From DATBMY01 sp036554605 (GTDB lineage: Bacteria; Acidobacteriota; Blastocatellia; UBA7656): 15,910 bases of DNA. Made by a program: the position numbers and the translations under genes. Of the stretch, positions 1-9,498 are shown piece after piece. The notes below the pieces were generated by a model. It saw only the letters and a program-made list of their open reading frames with translations, did not search any database and was not told where the DNA came from. Within the stretch, counting starts at the first letter, position 1; the number at the start of each line of letters is the position of its first letter. The DNA is taken from contig DATBMY010000005.1 in the NCBI GenBank assembly GCA_036554605.1, positions 1-15,910 on the forward strand, read 5' to 3'.

Positions 1-2165
<2,165 letters not shown>

Positions 2166-2174
2166 GCGGTCATT

Positions 2175-3860
2175 ATGAGTACAAAACGAGCAAAGCTGCC
2201 AGAACCGTCCGCCTATAGCCAGAAGCCATGGCTCAAGCATTATGACTTCTGGGTGCCCGATGAGGTAAATTTCCCGCGCCAGCCCATTCACCAGATCCTC
2301 AACCTGGCGGCCTTGCAATTCAGCGACCGGCCCGCCGTCGCCTTCCGAGATGCGCGTCTGACTTATGCCGAGATCAAAGCGCAAGTCGAGCGGATGGCGA
2401 CGGCGCTCTCAAGGCTTGGCATCGGCAAGGGGGACCGCGTCGGCATAATGCTGCCGAATTGCCCGCAGTATCTGATCAGCTTCTTTGCGGTTGCGCGGCT
2501 GGGCGCTATCGTCGCAAACATAAACCCCATCTACACGCCGCGCGAAGTTGAAATGATCGCCCGCGACTCCGGGATGCGGGCCGTCATCACGCTTGACCTG
2601 CTGGCCGGCATCATTCTTGGAGTTCAGGCGCAAACCGGGATCGAGCAGATCATTACAACCAGCCTGGAATCCTACTCGACTCACCCGCGGGCGGCCAGCG
2701 CGGCGCCCGCGGGCACGCTGGGATTTTCAGACTTGATTGCCGGGGTGGATGAGCCAGATTTGCCGCGCGTCGAGATCGACCCGGCGGAAGATGTTGCGGT
2801 CCTTCAATACACCGGAGGGACGACCGGGGTGCCAAAGGGGGCGATGCTGACGCACTCGAACCTCTTCGCCGCCGTCGTGCAGTGTAGCGTATGGTCGAGC
2901 TACTTTGTCGAGCGCGGCAACGAGCGCTTCCTGATGGTGCTTCCCTACTTTCACAGTTACGGGTTGGTCGTCGGAGCGATTTTCGGCGTATGGTGCGGGG
3001 CGATGCAGATACTCATTCCGAAGTTTGATGTGAAGCTGTTGCTCGACGCCATAGACCGCTACCAGCCCACGTTCTTTCCCGGCGTGCCTACGCTCTTCAT
3101 ATCTCTGCTCAATCATCCCAGGGCGAAAAGCGCCGGGTTGGACCGTGTACGCCGTTTCAACAGCGGCGCCGCACCGCTGCCTATAGAGGTGCTCGAACAG
3201 TTCGAGCAGATGAGCGGCGCGGTTCTATATGAGGGTTACGGGATGACAGAAACGGCGGCGCTCGCCACAACAACGCCGACGCTCTCAAGGCGCAAACCGG
3301 GAAGCGTCGGCCTGCCGGTTCCAGGGACCGAGTGCAAGATTGTAGACCTCAAGACCGGCCAGCACGAACTGCCCGTGGGTGAAGCGGGCGAGTTGTGCCT
3401 GCGCGGGCCGCAGGTCATGAAAGGCTACTGGAACAGCCCGCGGGAAACCGCCGCCGCGATGCGCGACGGCTGGCTGTATACGGGCGACGTCGCGCGCATG
3501 GATGAGGACGGTTACTTCACTATCGTCCAACGCAAGAAAGACATGATCATTGTCGGCGGCTTTAACGTCTACCCGACCGAAATCGAGGATGTGCTTTACA
3601 CGCACCCATCGGTGAAGGAAGCCGCGGTGATCGGCGTGCCTTGCGTTTATCGAGGCGAAGCCGTCAAAGCCTTCCTCGTATTGAAGGCGGGCGTCGCGGC
3701 GTCGGCCGAAGAATTTATCGAGTATTGCCGCACCCGGCTGGCTCGTTACAAGGTGCCCTCGCATATCGAATTCGTAGAGAGCTTGCCCATGAGCGCCATC
3801 GGCAAAGTGCTCAGGCGAGAATTGCAGGACGCCGAAACGGCCAGACGTGATGCGCAATAA
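2175..3860 (+). CDS. fadD: Long-chain fatty-acid-CoA ligase (FadD-like, AMP-forming)
   Basis: 561 residues, normal length for the family. It should activate free fatty acids to acyl-AMP and then acyl-CoA in the cytoplasm. The ATP/AMP signature YTGGTTGVPKG is at residues 212-222, EGYGMTE at 353-359, the YTGD motif that contacts the ribose at 435-438, and the C-terminal catalytic lysine in IGKVLRREL is Lys544. The N-terminus (PWLKHYDFWVPDEV) is that of FadD-type ligases rather than acetyl-CoA synthetase. The ATG has only a weak purine-rich site upstream and sits 9 bases after the receptor stop, suggesting translational coupling. It is the first of a co-directional set with WS/DGAT and a lipase, where it would feed acyl-CoA to ester synthesis. 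Chain-length preference cannot be judged. Lys544 is the type of residue that Pat-like GNATs acetylate in such ligases, and a GNAT is encoded about 900 bases downstream. Confidence 0.9.
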   Translation: MSTKRAKLPEPSAYSQKPWLKHYDFWVPDEVNFPRQPIHQILNLAALQFSDRPAVAFRDARLTYAEIKAQVERMATALSRLGIGKGDRVGIMLPNCPQYLISFFAVARLGAIVANINPIYTPREVEMIARDSGMRAVITLDLLAGIILGVQAQTGIEQIITTSLESYSTHPRAASAAPAGTLGFSDLIAGVDEPDLPRVEIDPAEDVAVLQYTGGTTGVPKGAMLTHSNLFAAVVQCSVWSSYFVERGNERFLMVLPYFHSYGLVVGAIFGVWCGAMQILIPKFDVKLLLDAIDRYQPTFFPGVPTLFISLLNHPRAKSAGLDRVRRFNSGAAPLPIEVLEQFEQMSGAVLYEGYGMTETAALATTTPTLSRRKPGSVGLPVPGTECKIVDLKTGQHELPVGEAGELCLRGPQVMKGYWNSPRETAAAMRDGWLYTGDVARMDEDGYFTIVQRKKDMIIVGGFNVYPTEIEDVLYTHPSVKEAAVIGVPCVYRGEAVKAFLVLKAGVAASAEEFIEYCRTRLARYKVPSHIEFVESLPMSAIGKVLRRELQDAETARRDAQ

Positions 3861-3948
3861 TCCGGGTTGTCAATTGCCGGCGCGTTCATACGGGCGCCCC
3901 GCCGTTGCAACCCTTCATTCGGTTTCACTCTGAATGAGGAGTAATAGT

Positions 3949-4578
3949 ATGTCTAGTAAAGCTAAAAGAACTCGCAAGCCGGCCGGCGCGCGCGCCAGCC
4001 GCGCTCCCGCGAAATCCAAAACGCCAAAGCAAGCGCAGCCGGCCGGTTGGGCCAGGGAGATGATCGAGAGCCTGACCGAATCGCAGAAACGCTGGATAGA
4101 TATCGCTTCCGAGCAAAACGCGCTCGTGTTGAAAGCGATTACCGAGGTCCTGAATTTCTACAAGTCCGCGCCCACGCCCGCCTTCGCCGATTGGGCAAGG
4201 CAAGGCATCGAAGGAATTGTCGAAGCGCAGAGACGCTGGGCAGAAATCGTTTCCCGGCAGAGCCAGCAATTTATCGAAGCCATGCGTAAGGGCCCGGGGC
4301 TCAACGCCGACGGCGTGACGCGGGCGGTGGCCGATTTCGCCGGGCAGGGGGTGAGCGCCTTTGTAAAAGCGCGGACCCAGTGGCTCGACTTCGTCGACAG
4401 GCAGAACGCGCGGGCGCTCAAGGCCTTGAGAGAGAATTTCGGGTTCGATGAGGATTCGTCGGCGACAGCGCTGGCGGAGTTTACGCAGCAGGCAGTCACG
4501 AACTACGTCGAAGTGCAGAAGCGCTGGCTTGACCTCGCCACCCAGCTTCCGTTCATTCGGCCGGCAGAAAAGAGATAG
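3949..4578 (+). CDS. Phasin-like protein built of four 48-residue repeats
   Basis: 209 residues. ATG 3949 is chosen because GAGGA (3936-3940) sits 8 bases upstream; the earlier in-frame ATG at 3934 would overlap that site. Residues 1-30 are a Lys/Arg/Ala/Pro tail. The rest is repetitive: tryptophans at 49, 97, 145 and 193 are exactly 48 apart, and a second aromatic series at 34 (W), 82 (W), 130 (F) and 178 (F) has the same period. Each unit has a core like VEAQRRWAEIVSRQ, amphipathic and helical, and the fourth unit is cut short. There is no signal peptide and no membrane segment. Phasins coat polyhydroxyalkanoate or neutral-lipid inclusions; no PHA synthase is visible here, while WS/DGAT is, so a lipid-droplet coat is my inference. 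The basic tail could instead bind DNA or the inclusion surface. A weak hairpin (arms 3915-3920 and 3932-3937) overlaps the ribosome binding site. Confidence 0.75.
   Translation: MSSKAKRTRKPAGARASRAPAKSKTPKQAQPAGWAREMIESLTESQKRWIDIASEQNALVLKAITEVLNFYKSAPTPAFADWARQGIEGIVEAQRRWAEIVSRQSQQFIEAMRKGPGLNADGVTRAVADFAGQGVSAFVKARTQWLDFVDRQNARALKALRENFGFDEDSSATALAEFTQQAVTNYVEVQKRWLDLATQLPFIRPAEKR
4048..4575 (+). repeat. In-frame 144-bp (48-codon) tandem repeat in the phasin-like gene
   Basis: Units run 4048-4191, 4192-4335, 4336-4479 and a shortened 4480-4575. Periodicity is exact at protein level, with Trp 48 residues apart and no indels. The units have diverged at DNA level, so this is an old internal duplication and not a recent array. 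Confidence 0.8.
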
Positions 4579-4721
4579 TCCGCCTGCCACGCAATAGAGT
4601 GTGAGAGGTAGGCCGAAGAATCGAGAGGCAAGCGTTTATTTTCAACCTCTCCCGGCTCCGCCATTTTCGGCCCACCGGTGCGTCCAGCTTCGGCTGCGCG
4701 GTACGCACGTGAGCCTTGTTG

Positions 4722-4752
4722 ATTGCATCGCGGCCACGCATCGCGATGCAAT
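4722..4752. repeat. Perfect 11-bp inverted repeat upstream of the GNAT gene (hairpin or operator)
   Basis: The arm ATTGCATCGCG (4722-4732) is the exact reverse complement of 4742-4752, with a 9-base loop. Inside it the octamer GCATCGCG occurs twice directly (4725-4732 and 4738-4745), and 4738-4749 is itself a perfect 12-bp palindrome, GCATCGCGATGC. The element is the main structure in the 202-base gap between the phasin-like gene and the GNAT start at 4781. No T-run follows, so a standard terminator is unlikely. Three copies of one half-site suit an operator for a dimeric regulator, or an RNA hairpin just ahead of the ribosome binding site at about 4765-4771. Confidence 0.55.
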
Positions 4753-4780
4753 TAACAGGCATTCGGAGGGGAATCTCGGC

Positions 4781-5629
4781 ATGCCGGGGGCTTTCGCTAA
4801 TAACGAATCGGAAGTGGCGCTCAGCGATGGCTCGACGATTCAACCGCGCCCGATCCGGCCCGGCGGCGCGACCCGCTTGCTCGACCTTTACAGGAGGCTT
4901 TCGCCCCGAAGCATCTATCATCGCTTCTTCATAACCCCGCGTCCGGATCCCTTCTTTGCCAGATATCTGGCAAACGTCGATTACATAAATTATTTCGCGC
5001 TAGTGGGAGTATGCGATGGCCAGATCATCGCCGGCGAATGCGAAAGCGCACAGGAGATCATAATGACCAGCAAGAGAGTTTCGAAACGCCCCTACCCGTG
5101 GACGACCAGAGTTAAAGGCAACGAGATAACCGTCCGGCCGATGACACCCGAGGACGGCGAAGAGCTTCTTGCATTCGCGCGCTCTCTGCCCGAACGCGAC
5201 CTGCTCTTCCTATCGACCGATATTACCAGGCCCGAGGTCGTCGATGGCTGGGTGCACCGCATAGAGGAGGGTCGCACCTTCACCGTCATGGCCGAGATCG
5301 ATGGAAAGCTGATCGGCCACGGGACGCTCTACCTGAGCGAGCTGACCTGGACTCGTCACATGGGCGAGATACAGTTGTTGATCAGCCCGGCATATCGCGG
5401 CCTCGGCCTCGGCCACCTGCTTGCCAACGAAGTCTTCGCCATCGCGCGGGGGCTGGGCCTGCAAAAGATCATCGCCCGGATGGCAGCCGACCAGAAAGGC
5501 GCCTTGCAGATATTCGAGCGGCTCGGGTTTAAGGCCGAAGCATTGCTGGCCGATTTTGTTATAGACCGTGAGGGCCGCACCCACGATTTAATAGTCATGT
5601 CTCACGACGTGACCGGCCTGACCGTTTGA
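4781..5629 (+). CDS. GNAT-family N-acetyltransferase carrying an extra truncated GNAT half at its N-terminus
   Basis: ATG 4781 is preceded by GGAGGGG (4765-4771) and gives 282 residues; an in-frame ATG at 5063 with AGGAG gives 188. Residues 95-282 are a complete GNAT: an N-terminal strand (NEITVRPMTPEDGEEL), the acetyl-CoA loop RGLGLG at 206-211, and a C-terminal FERLGFKAEA segment. Residues 10-88 resemble the start of another GNAT of the Pat type (LSDGSTIQPRPIRPGG, then LSPRSIYHRFF) but stop before any acetyl-CoA loop, so that half cannot be catalytic alone. Related enzymes acetylate the active-site lysine of acyl-CoA synthetases, which suggests the upstream ligase as a possible target. The stop lies 14 bases before the HMG-CoA reductase ATG, so the two are very likely co-transcribed. 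It may be one protein, two nested products, or an intact gene behind a remnant. Confidence 0.75.
   Translation: MPGAFANNESEVALSDGSTIQPRPIRPGGATRLLDLYRRLSPRSIYHRFFITPRPDPFFARYLANVDYINYFALVGVCDGQIIAGECESAQEIIMTSKRVSKRPYPWTTRVKGNEITVRPMTPEDGEELLAFARSLPERDLLFLSTDITRPEVVDGWVHRIEEGRTFTVMAEIDGKLIGHGTLYLSELTWTRHMGEIQLLISPAYRGLGLGHLLANEVFAIARGLGLQKIIARMAADQKGALQIFERLGFKAEALLADFVIDREGRTHDLIVMSHDVTGLTV
5052..5065 (+). promoter_or_regulatory. Internal ribosome binding site and ATG in the GNAT gene
   Basis: AGGAG at 5052-5056 lies 6 bases before ATG 5063, in the same frame as the longer reading frame. This is a near-ideal start for a 188-residue stand-alone GNAT and competes with the upstream start at 4781. 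Confidence 0.6.
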
Positions 5630-5643
5630 AAGGACGCACTCTT

Positions 5644-6813
5644 ATGCATAAGCGTATTCCGCGCTCAAGCCAGGACGATTACACGCGTGAAATGGCCGAG
5701 GCGCGGCGGCAATTTCTCAAAGAGCAGACGGGCAAGGTGATGACACACGCCGGAGAGTATTCATTCGACCCGTCGATGCTTTCGGGCAATATCGAGAACT
5801 TTATCGGCGTCGCGCAGGTTCCCATAGGGGTGGCCGGGCCTCTTCTTATCAACGGCGAATATGCGCGTGGTGAGTTTTACATCCCGCTCGCAACGACCGA
5901 AGGAACGCTCGTCGCCAGCTACAATCGCGGCATGAAATTGTTACGCGAAGCGGGTGGCGTCACTACAACGATTAGCGACGATGCTATGCAGCGCGCTCCG
6001 GTCTTTGTCTTCAAGAGCGCTCGCGAGGCGCGCGAGTTCGGCCTCTGGGTCGAAGATAATTTCGGCGAGCTTAAACGGCGGGCCGAGGCGACTACGCAGG
6101 TCGGCAGGCTGCGCGACATCGAGCAATACTCGGCGAGCCGGTTCCTGTTTTTGCGCTTCAACTTCACAACCGGCGACGCCGCGGGGCAGAACATGGTCGG
6201 CAAAGCTACCAAGGCCGCTTGCGACTGGATTCGAAAAGTCTACCCGGGCCTCGAGAATTATTATCTGGAATCGAACTTCGCAACCGACAAGAAATCGTCG
6301 CGCATAAATATGCTGCACACGCGCGGCAAGCGGGTGACCGCCGAAGCCTGGATCCCCGCCCGCTTGATACAGGAGATGATGCATACGAGCGTGGAAGAGA
6401 TTTACCGCGCACGCCAGGTGCTAAACCTCGGCGGGCTGCTAGCCGGAGTCAACAACAACGGCAACCATTCGCCGAACGGCATCACGGCAATGTTTATTGC
6501 CACCGGGCAGGACGTGGCCAATGTGGCCGAATCTTCCGCCGCGGTAGTCCACTCGGAGCTGACGCCGCAAGGCGAGTTCTATTATTCGATTACCATTCCA
6601 TCGCTGATCGTGGCGACCTACGGGGGCGGCACAGGCCTGGCCACGCAGCGCGAATGCCTGGAGTTGCTCGGCTGCTACGGGCGGGGCGGGGTGCGGAAGT
6701 TTGCAGAGATCGTCGCCGCGACGGTGTTGTGCGGCGAGCTGTCGCTCGGCACCGCGGCCATCGCGGAAGAGTGGGTCGCAAGCCATGACCGGTATGGCCG
6801 TAATAGACCTTGA
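5644..6813 (+). CDS. Hydroxymethylglutaryl-CoA reductase (HMG-CoA reductase)
   Basis: 389 residues from ATG 5644, with AAGGA (5630-5634) 9 bases upstream. It reduces HMG-CoA to mevalonate with two NAD(P)H. The four catalytic residues are visible: Glu86 in ATTEGTL, Lys216 in ATDKKSSRINM, Asp290 in IATGQDVANV and His381 in ASHDRYGRN. The substrate-binding ENFIGVAQVPIGVAGP stretch is near residue 60. The TDKK form is that of class I enzymes, but there is no N-terminal membrane domain. The usual cofactor motif DAMGMNM reads DAAGQNM here, a divergence worth noting. No other mevalonate-pathway gene is in the window. It is tightly coupled to the GNAT gene before it and followed after 90 bases by WS/DGAT, so it may serve isoprenoid supply or the ester-lipid pathway. 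The family is secure; the physiological substrate is less so. Confidence 0.88.
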   Translation: MHKRIPRSSQDDYTREMAEARRQFLKEQTGKVMTHAGEYSFDPSMLSGNIENFIGVAQVPIGVAGPLLINGEYARGEFYIPLATTEGTLVASYNRGMKLLREAGGVTTTISDDAMQRAPVFVFKSAREAREFGLWVEDNFGELKRRAEATTQVGRLRDIEQYSASRFLFLRFNFTTGDAAGQNMVGKATKAACDWIRKVYPGLENYYLESNFATDKKSSRINMLHTRGKRVTAEAWIPARLIQEMMHTSVEEIYRARQVLNLGGLLAGVNNNGNHSPNGITAMFIATGQDVANVAESSAAVVHSELTPQGEFYYSITIPSLIVATYGGGTGLATQRECLELLGCYGRGGVRKFAEIVAATVLCGELSLGTAAIAEEWVASHDRYGRNRP

Positions 6814-6903
6814 AAGCAGAAGCCCATATGATGAACCGAACGCTTTACCAGTTTTTACGGCTCGCCTCGCTTCTCGCCAATACCGGACAGAGGAGGTTTG
6901 ATT

Positions 6904-8469
6904 ATGGCAACCGCCGCTAAACAGGTCAGCAGGCAGAACCGCTCATCCGTGATGCAGTCTGCCTCGAGCGCCGCTGTCATTAATCCGGATGATCCAGCTT
7001 CGGTGACGAAGGATAAGCAGTGGGCACAATCTAATCTCAGCACGCGGCTCAGTTCGATGGACGCGACCTTTCTCTATCTGGAGAAGAAAGAAGCGCCGAT
7101 GCACATCGGGAGCGTGAGCATCTTTGAAGGCGAGATACCTTTCAAGAGATTTGTGGATAATATCAACGCCAGGCTCCCCCTGCTGCCGCGCTACCTGCAA
7201 AAGGTCACCCCCGCCCCGTTCAACCTCAGTCACCCGGCGTGGGAGTTCGACGCCGATTTCGATATCAACAATCACATCTTCCGGATCAGAATCGACCGGC
7301 CCGGCACCGAGAGCCAGCTGGCCGATCTCACCGGGCGCATCTTCACGCCCCTGATGGACCGCGGCAAGCCGCTGTGGGACATACATCTGGTCTACGGGCT
7401 TGAAGGCAAGCGCATGGCGATGATCGCGCGGGTGCATCATTGCATGGTCGATGGCGTCTCGGGCGTCGAACTGCTCAATACAATTTTCGACATCTCTCCC
7501 GACGCGAAACATCACCCCGCGTCTAAGCCCGCGCGCCCTGCGCGACCCGTTCCCGCGTGTCGCTTCTTTGACTCGCTGCTTGGCGGCATGCAGGAAGGGA
7601 TGAACCGCTTCATGGAGCTTCAAAAAGGCATGGTTAGTCTCGCGCAATCGCTTGCCATCGAGCCGGCGCGTACGGCGATGCCTGGATTGAGTCAGCTGCT
7701 TTCAGCCCTTGCCGCCCCGGCGCCGCTGTTGCCCTTTAATCGCGCCTGTTCAGGCGAGCGGAGGGTAATGTGGAGCCGGTTCTCTTTCGCCGAAGCCCGA
7801 GCCATACGCGCGGCGCTGAAAGGGACGGTCAACGACGTAGTCCTGACGGTGCTGGCGGGCGCGGTCGCTCGCTACGTCGAACAGCATGGCCAGCAAGTCG
7901 CCGGGCGCAATTTGCGGTTGATGGTGCCGGTGAGCCTGCGGCGCGAAGAGCAGCGCGGCTCGCTCGGCAACCTCATCTCGCTTATGCCTCTTGAAATCTC
8001 TCTGGACATACGCGACCCTCTCGCGCGCTTTCAACATGTCAACATCAAGACTCAGGCGATGAAGAGCGCCCGCGCACCCGAGAGCCTGAACATGCTCGTC
8101 TCGCTGATCGGCCTTCTGCCCGCATCGGTGCAAGCCGCCATCGGGGCGATGGCCACCTTCCCGCTGCCGCTCTTTAACATGATCGCGACCAACGTGCCCG
8201 GTCCTCAGGTGCCGCTTTATGTGTTGGGCCGGCGCATGATCGATTATTACCCTTATGTGCCGGTCGGTTATAAGGTCGGCTGTGGATGCGCTATTATGAG
8301 CTACGATCAGAAACTCTACTTCGGTCTCACCTCGGACGCGCAGGCGATGCCCGACGTCGAAAGCCTCAAAATATTTTTAGAAGAGTCTTTCGCCGAGCTG
8401 CGCAAGGCGGCGGGAGTGGGCGAGATCAAACCGCAGGTTCTGAGAGCAGCGAAACGGAGGAAGCAGTAA
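6904..8469 (+). CDS. Wax ester synthase / acyl-CoA:diacylglycerol acyltransferase (WS/DGAT)
   Basis: 521 residues from ATG 6904, with a perfect AGGAGG (6891-6896) 7 bases upstream. It transfers acyl groups from acyl-CoA to fatty alcohol or diacylglycerol, giving wax ester or triacylglycerol. The catalytic HHCMVDG (HHxxxDG) is at residues 178-184, the conserved Asn-Asp of GTVNDVVL at 310-311, and the C-terminal NVPGP at 430-434. The core begins at about residue 48 (TRLSSMDATFLYLE), so there is an unusual 47-residue polar, Ser/Ala-rich extension, and the protein ends in a basic RAAKRRKQ tail that may help bind the lipid surface. It follows HMG-CoA reductase and precedes a hydrolase on the same strand. 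Which ester it makes depends on whether the cell has fatty alcohols; no fatty acyl-CoA reductase is in view. Confidence 0.93.
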   Translation: MATAAKQVSRQNRSSVMQSASSAAVINPDDPASVTKDKQWAQSNLSTRLSSMDATFLYLEKKEAPMHIGSVSIFEGEIPFKRFVDNINARLPLLPRYLQKVTPAPFNLSHPAWEFDADFDINNHIFRIRIDRPGTESQLADLTGRIFTPLMDRGKPLWDIHLVYGLEGKRMAMIARVHHCMVDGVSGVELLNTIFDISPDAKHHPASKPARPARPVPACRFFDSLLGGMQEGMNRFMELQKGMVSLAQSLAIEPARTAMPGLSQLLSALAAPAPLLPFNRACSGERRVMWSRFSFAEARAIRAALKGTVNDVVLTVLAGAVARYVEQHGQQVAGRNLRLMVPVSLRREEQRGSLGNLISLMPLEISLDIRDPLARFQHVNIKTQAMKSARAPESLNMLVSLIGLLPASVQAAIGAMATFPLPLFNMIATNVPGPQVPLYVLGRRMIDYYPYVPVGYKVGCGCAIMSYDQKLYFGLTSDAQAMPDVESLKIFLEESFAELRKAAGVGEIKPQVLRAAKRRKQ

Positions 8470-8529
8470 CGGATCATTCTTAGCGAGAGGAGAGAAATAA
8501 TTCTCGACCACGCTGAAGTCTCCTTAGCT

Positions 8530-9300
8530 ATGACTACTAATTCAGACTCCTTTCACCGTGACCAAAAGTCGGCCTCGCGCCCCCTCTGGAGAGAATCGTT
8601 TGTCGGGCTCGATTGGATCGCGCTACATGCGGCGCCGGTCTATTACGGGCTTGGCATTCCACACGGCGACGGTTCGGGCGTCATCACGGTTCCAGGATTC
8701 ATGGGGACCGACCTCTACTTGCGGGAGTTGCACTGCTGGCTGCGGCGCATAGGCTATCGCCCTTACATGTCTGGGATCGGCCGCAACGCCAATTGCATCG
8801 ACCTGCTGGTTGACCGCCTCATGCAGACGATTCAAAGGGCGTATGACGAAACGCACGGCATGGTGCATTTGATCGGCCACAGCCTCGGCGGGGTACTCAC
8901 TTTATCAGCGACAAAGCTGCGGCCCGACATCATCGCTTCGGTCATAACGCTGGGCTCGCCTTTTCGCGGCCTGCGCTCGCACCCCGTGGTTCTGGAGATT
9001 TCCAATATTGTGCGCGGCCGCATACGCTCGGCGCGGAGCAATCTATCGAAGCCCGCCTGTTTCACGGGCTACTGCGACTGTACTGCGGTCGCCGCTTTGC
9101 AAACTAGTTGCCCGCATCCCATTCGTCATACCGCCGTTTATACCGAAAACGATGGCGTCGTCGATTGGCGCGTCTGCGTCAACGATGATCCCGCAACCAA
9201 CGTCGCGGTCCAGAGCACGCACATCGGCATGGTATTCAATCCCTGGGTCTATGAATTGATCGCTAACCGCCTGGCGCAGAACTTAAGCTGGGAGACCTAG
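8530..9300 (+). CDS. Alpha/beta-hydrolase, intracellular lipase/esterase-like
   Basis: 256 residues from ATG 8530. The nucleophile elbow GHSLGG is at residues 116-121 (Ser118); Asp208 in ENDGVVDW and His231 in STHIGM complete a plausible triad. The oxyanion region is VPGFMGTD. The SPFRGLRSHP segment after the elbow resembles class-2 lipase and PGAP1-like hydrolases. There is no signal peptide, so it should act inside the cell. That fits turnover of stored ester lipid made by the WS/DGAT 60 bases upstream, although substrate is not readable. Cysteines are clustered near residues 177-197 (CFTGYCDC and TSC). The ATG lacks a close Shine-Dalgarno. AGGAG at 8488-8492 is instead 7 bases before an in-frame ATT (8500), so a rare ATT start adding 10 residues is possible. 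Confidence 0.8.
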   Translation: MTTNSDSFHRDQKSASRPLWRESFVGLDWIALHAAPVYYGLGIPHGDGSGVITVPGFMGTDLYLRELHCWLRRIGYRPYMSGIGRNANCIDLLVDRLMQTIQRAYDETHGMVHLIGHSLGGVLTLSATKLRPDIIASVITLGSPFRGLRSHPVVLEISNIVRGRIRSARSNLSKPACFTGYCDCTAVAALQTSCPHPIRHTAVYTENDGVVDWRVCVNDDPATNVAVQSTHIGMVFNPWVYELIANRLAQNLSWET

Positions 9301-9423
9301 CACCCAACGCCCCATTCACCTGCTACCGGCCATGCGCGGGGATTCGTATAGAGCCTCGCGTGGCATGTTATACTCTGGTGTCGCAAAATAACTTGAAAGC
9401 GTAATAATTGTCGATTCGTCGCA

Positions 9424-9436
9424 TAATACGACTCAC
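9424..9436 (+). other. 13-base match to the front of the T7 promoter consensus, probably chance
   Basis: TAATACGACTCAC is present but the TATAG that must follow is missing. It lies in the 198-base gap between the hydrolase and the racemase, where I found no convincing sigma-70 pair; a lone TATACT at 9369-9374 has no matching -35. Confidence 0.2.
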
Positions 9437-9498
9437 GGGCGCGCAATTCGGCGTTCCGTGGCCGGATACGAGATTATGCTTGCACCCGCAAGAGTTTT

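Noticed and set aside
3285..3857. 190-codon antisense reading frame inside fadD
   Set aside because: High-GC codon bias keeps the opposite frame open; the fadD motifs are unambiguous.
3915..3937. 6-bp inverted repeat reaching the phasin ribosome binding site
   Set aside because: It could mask the site but is too short to claim as a regulatory hairpin.
3925..4590. 221-codon antisense reading frame over the phasin-like gene
   Set aside because: It mirrors the repeat gene, has no ribosome binding site and no recognisable domain; the plus-strand gene explains the region.
6219..6788. 189-codon alternative plus-strand frame inside the HMG-CoA reductase gene
   Set aside because: Arg/Gly-rich low-complexity translation typical of an out-of-frame shadow; the catalytic residues are in the other frame.
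9424..9436. TAATACGACTCAC, a 13-base match to the T7 promoter
   Set aside because: The essential TATAG after it is missing and no phage or vector sequence surrounds it; chance resemblance is likeliest.
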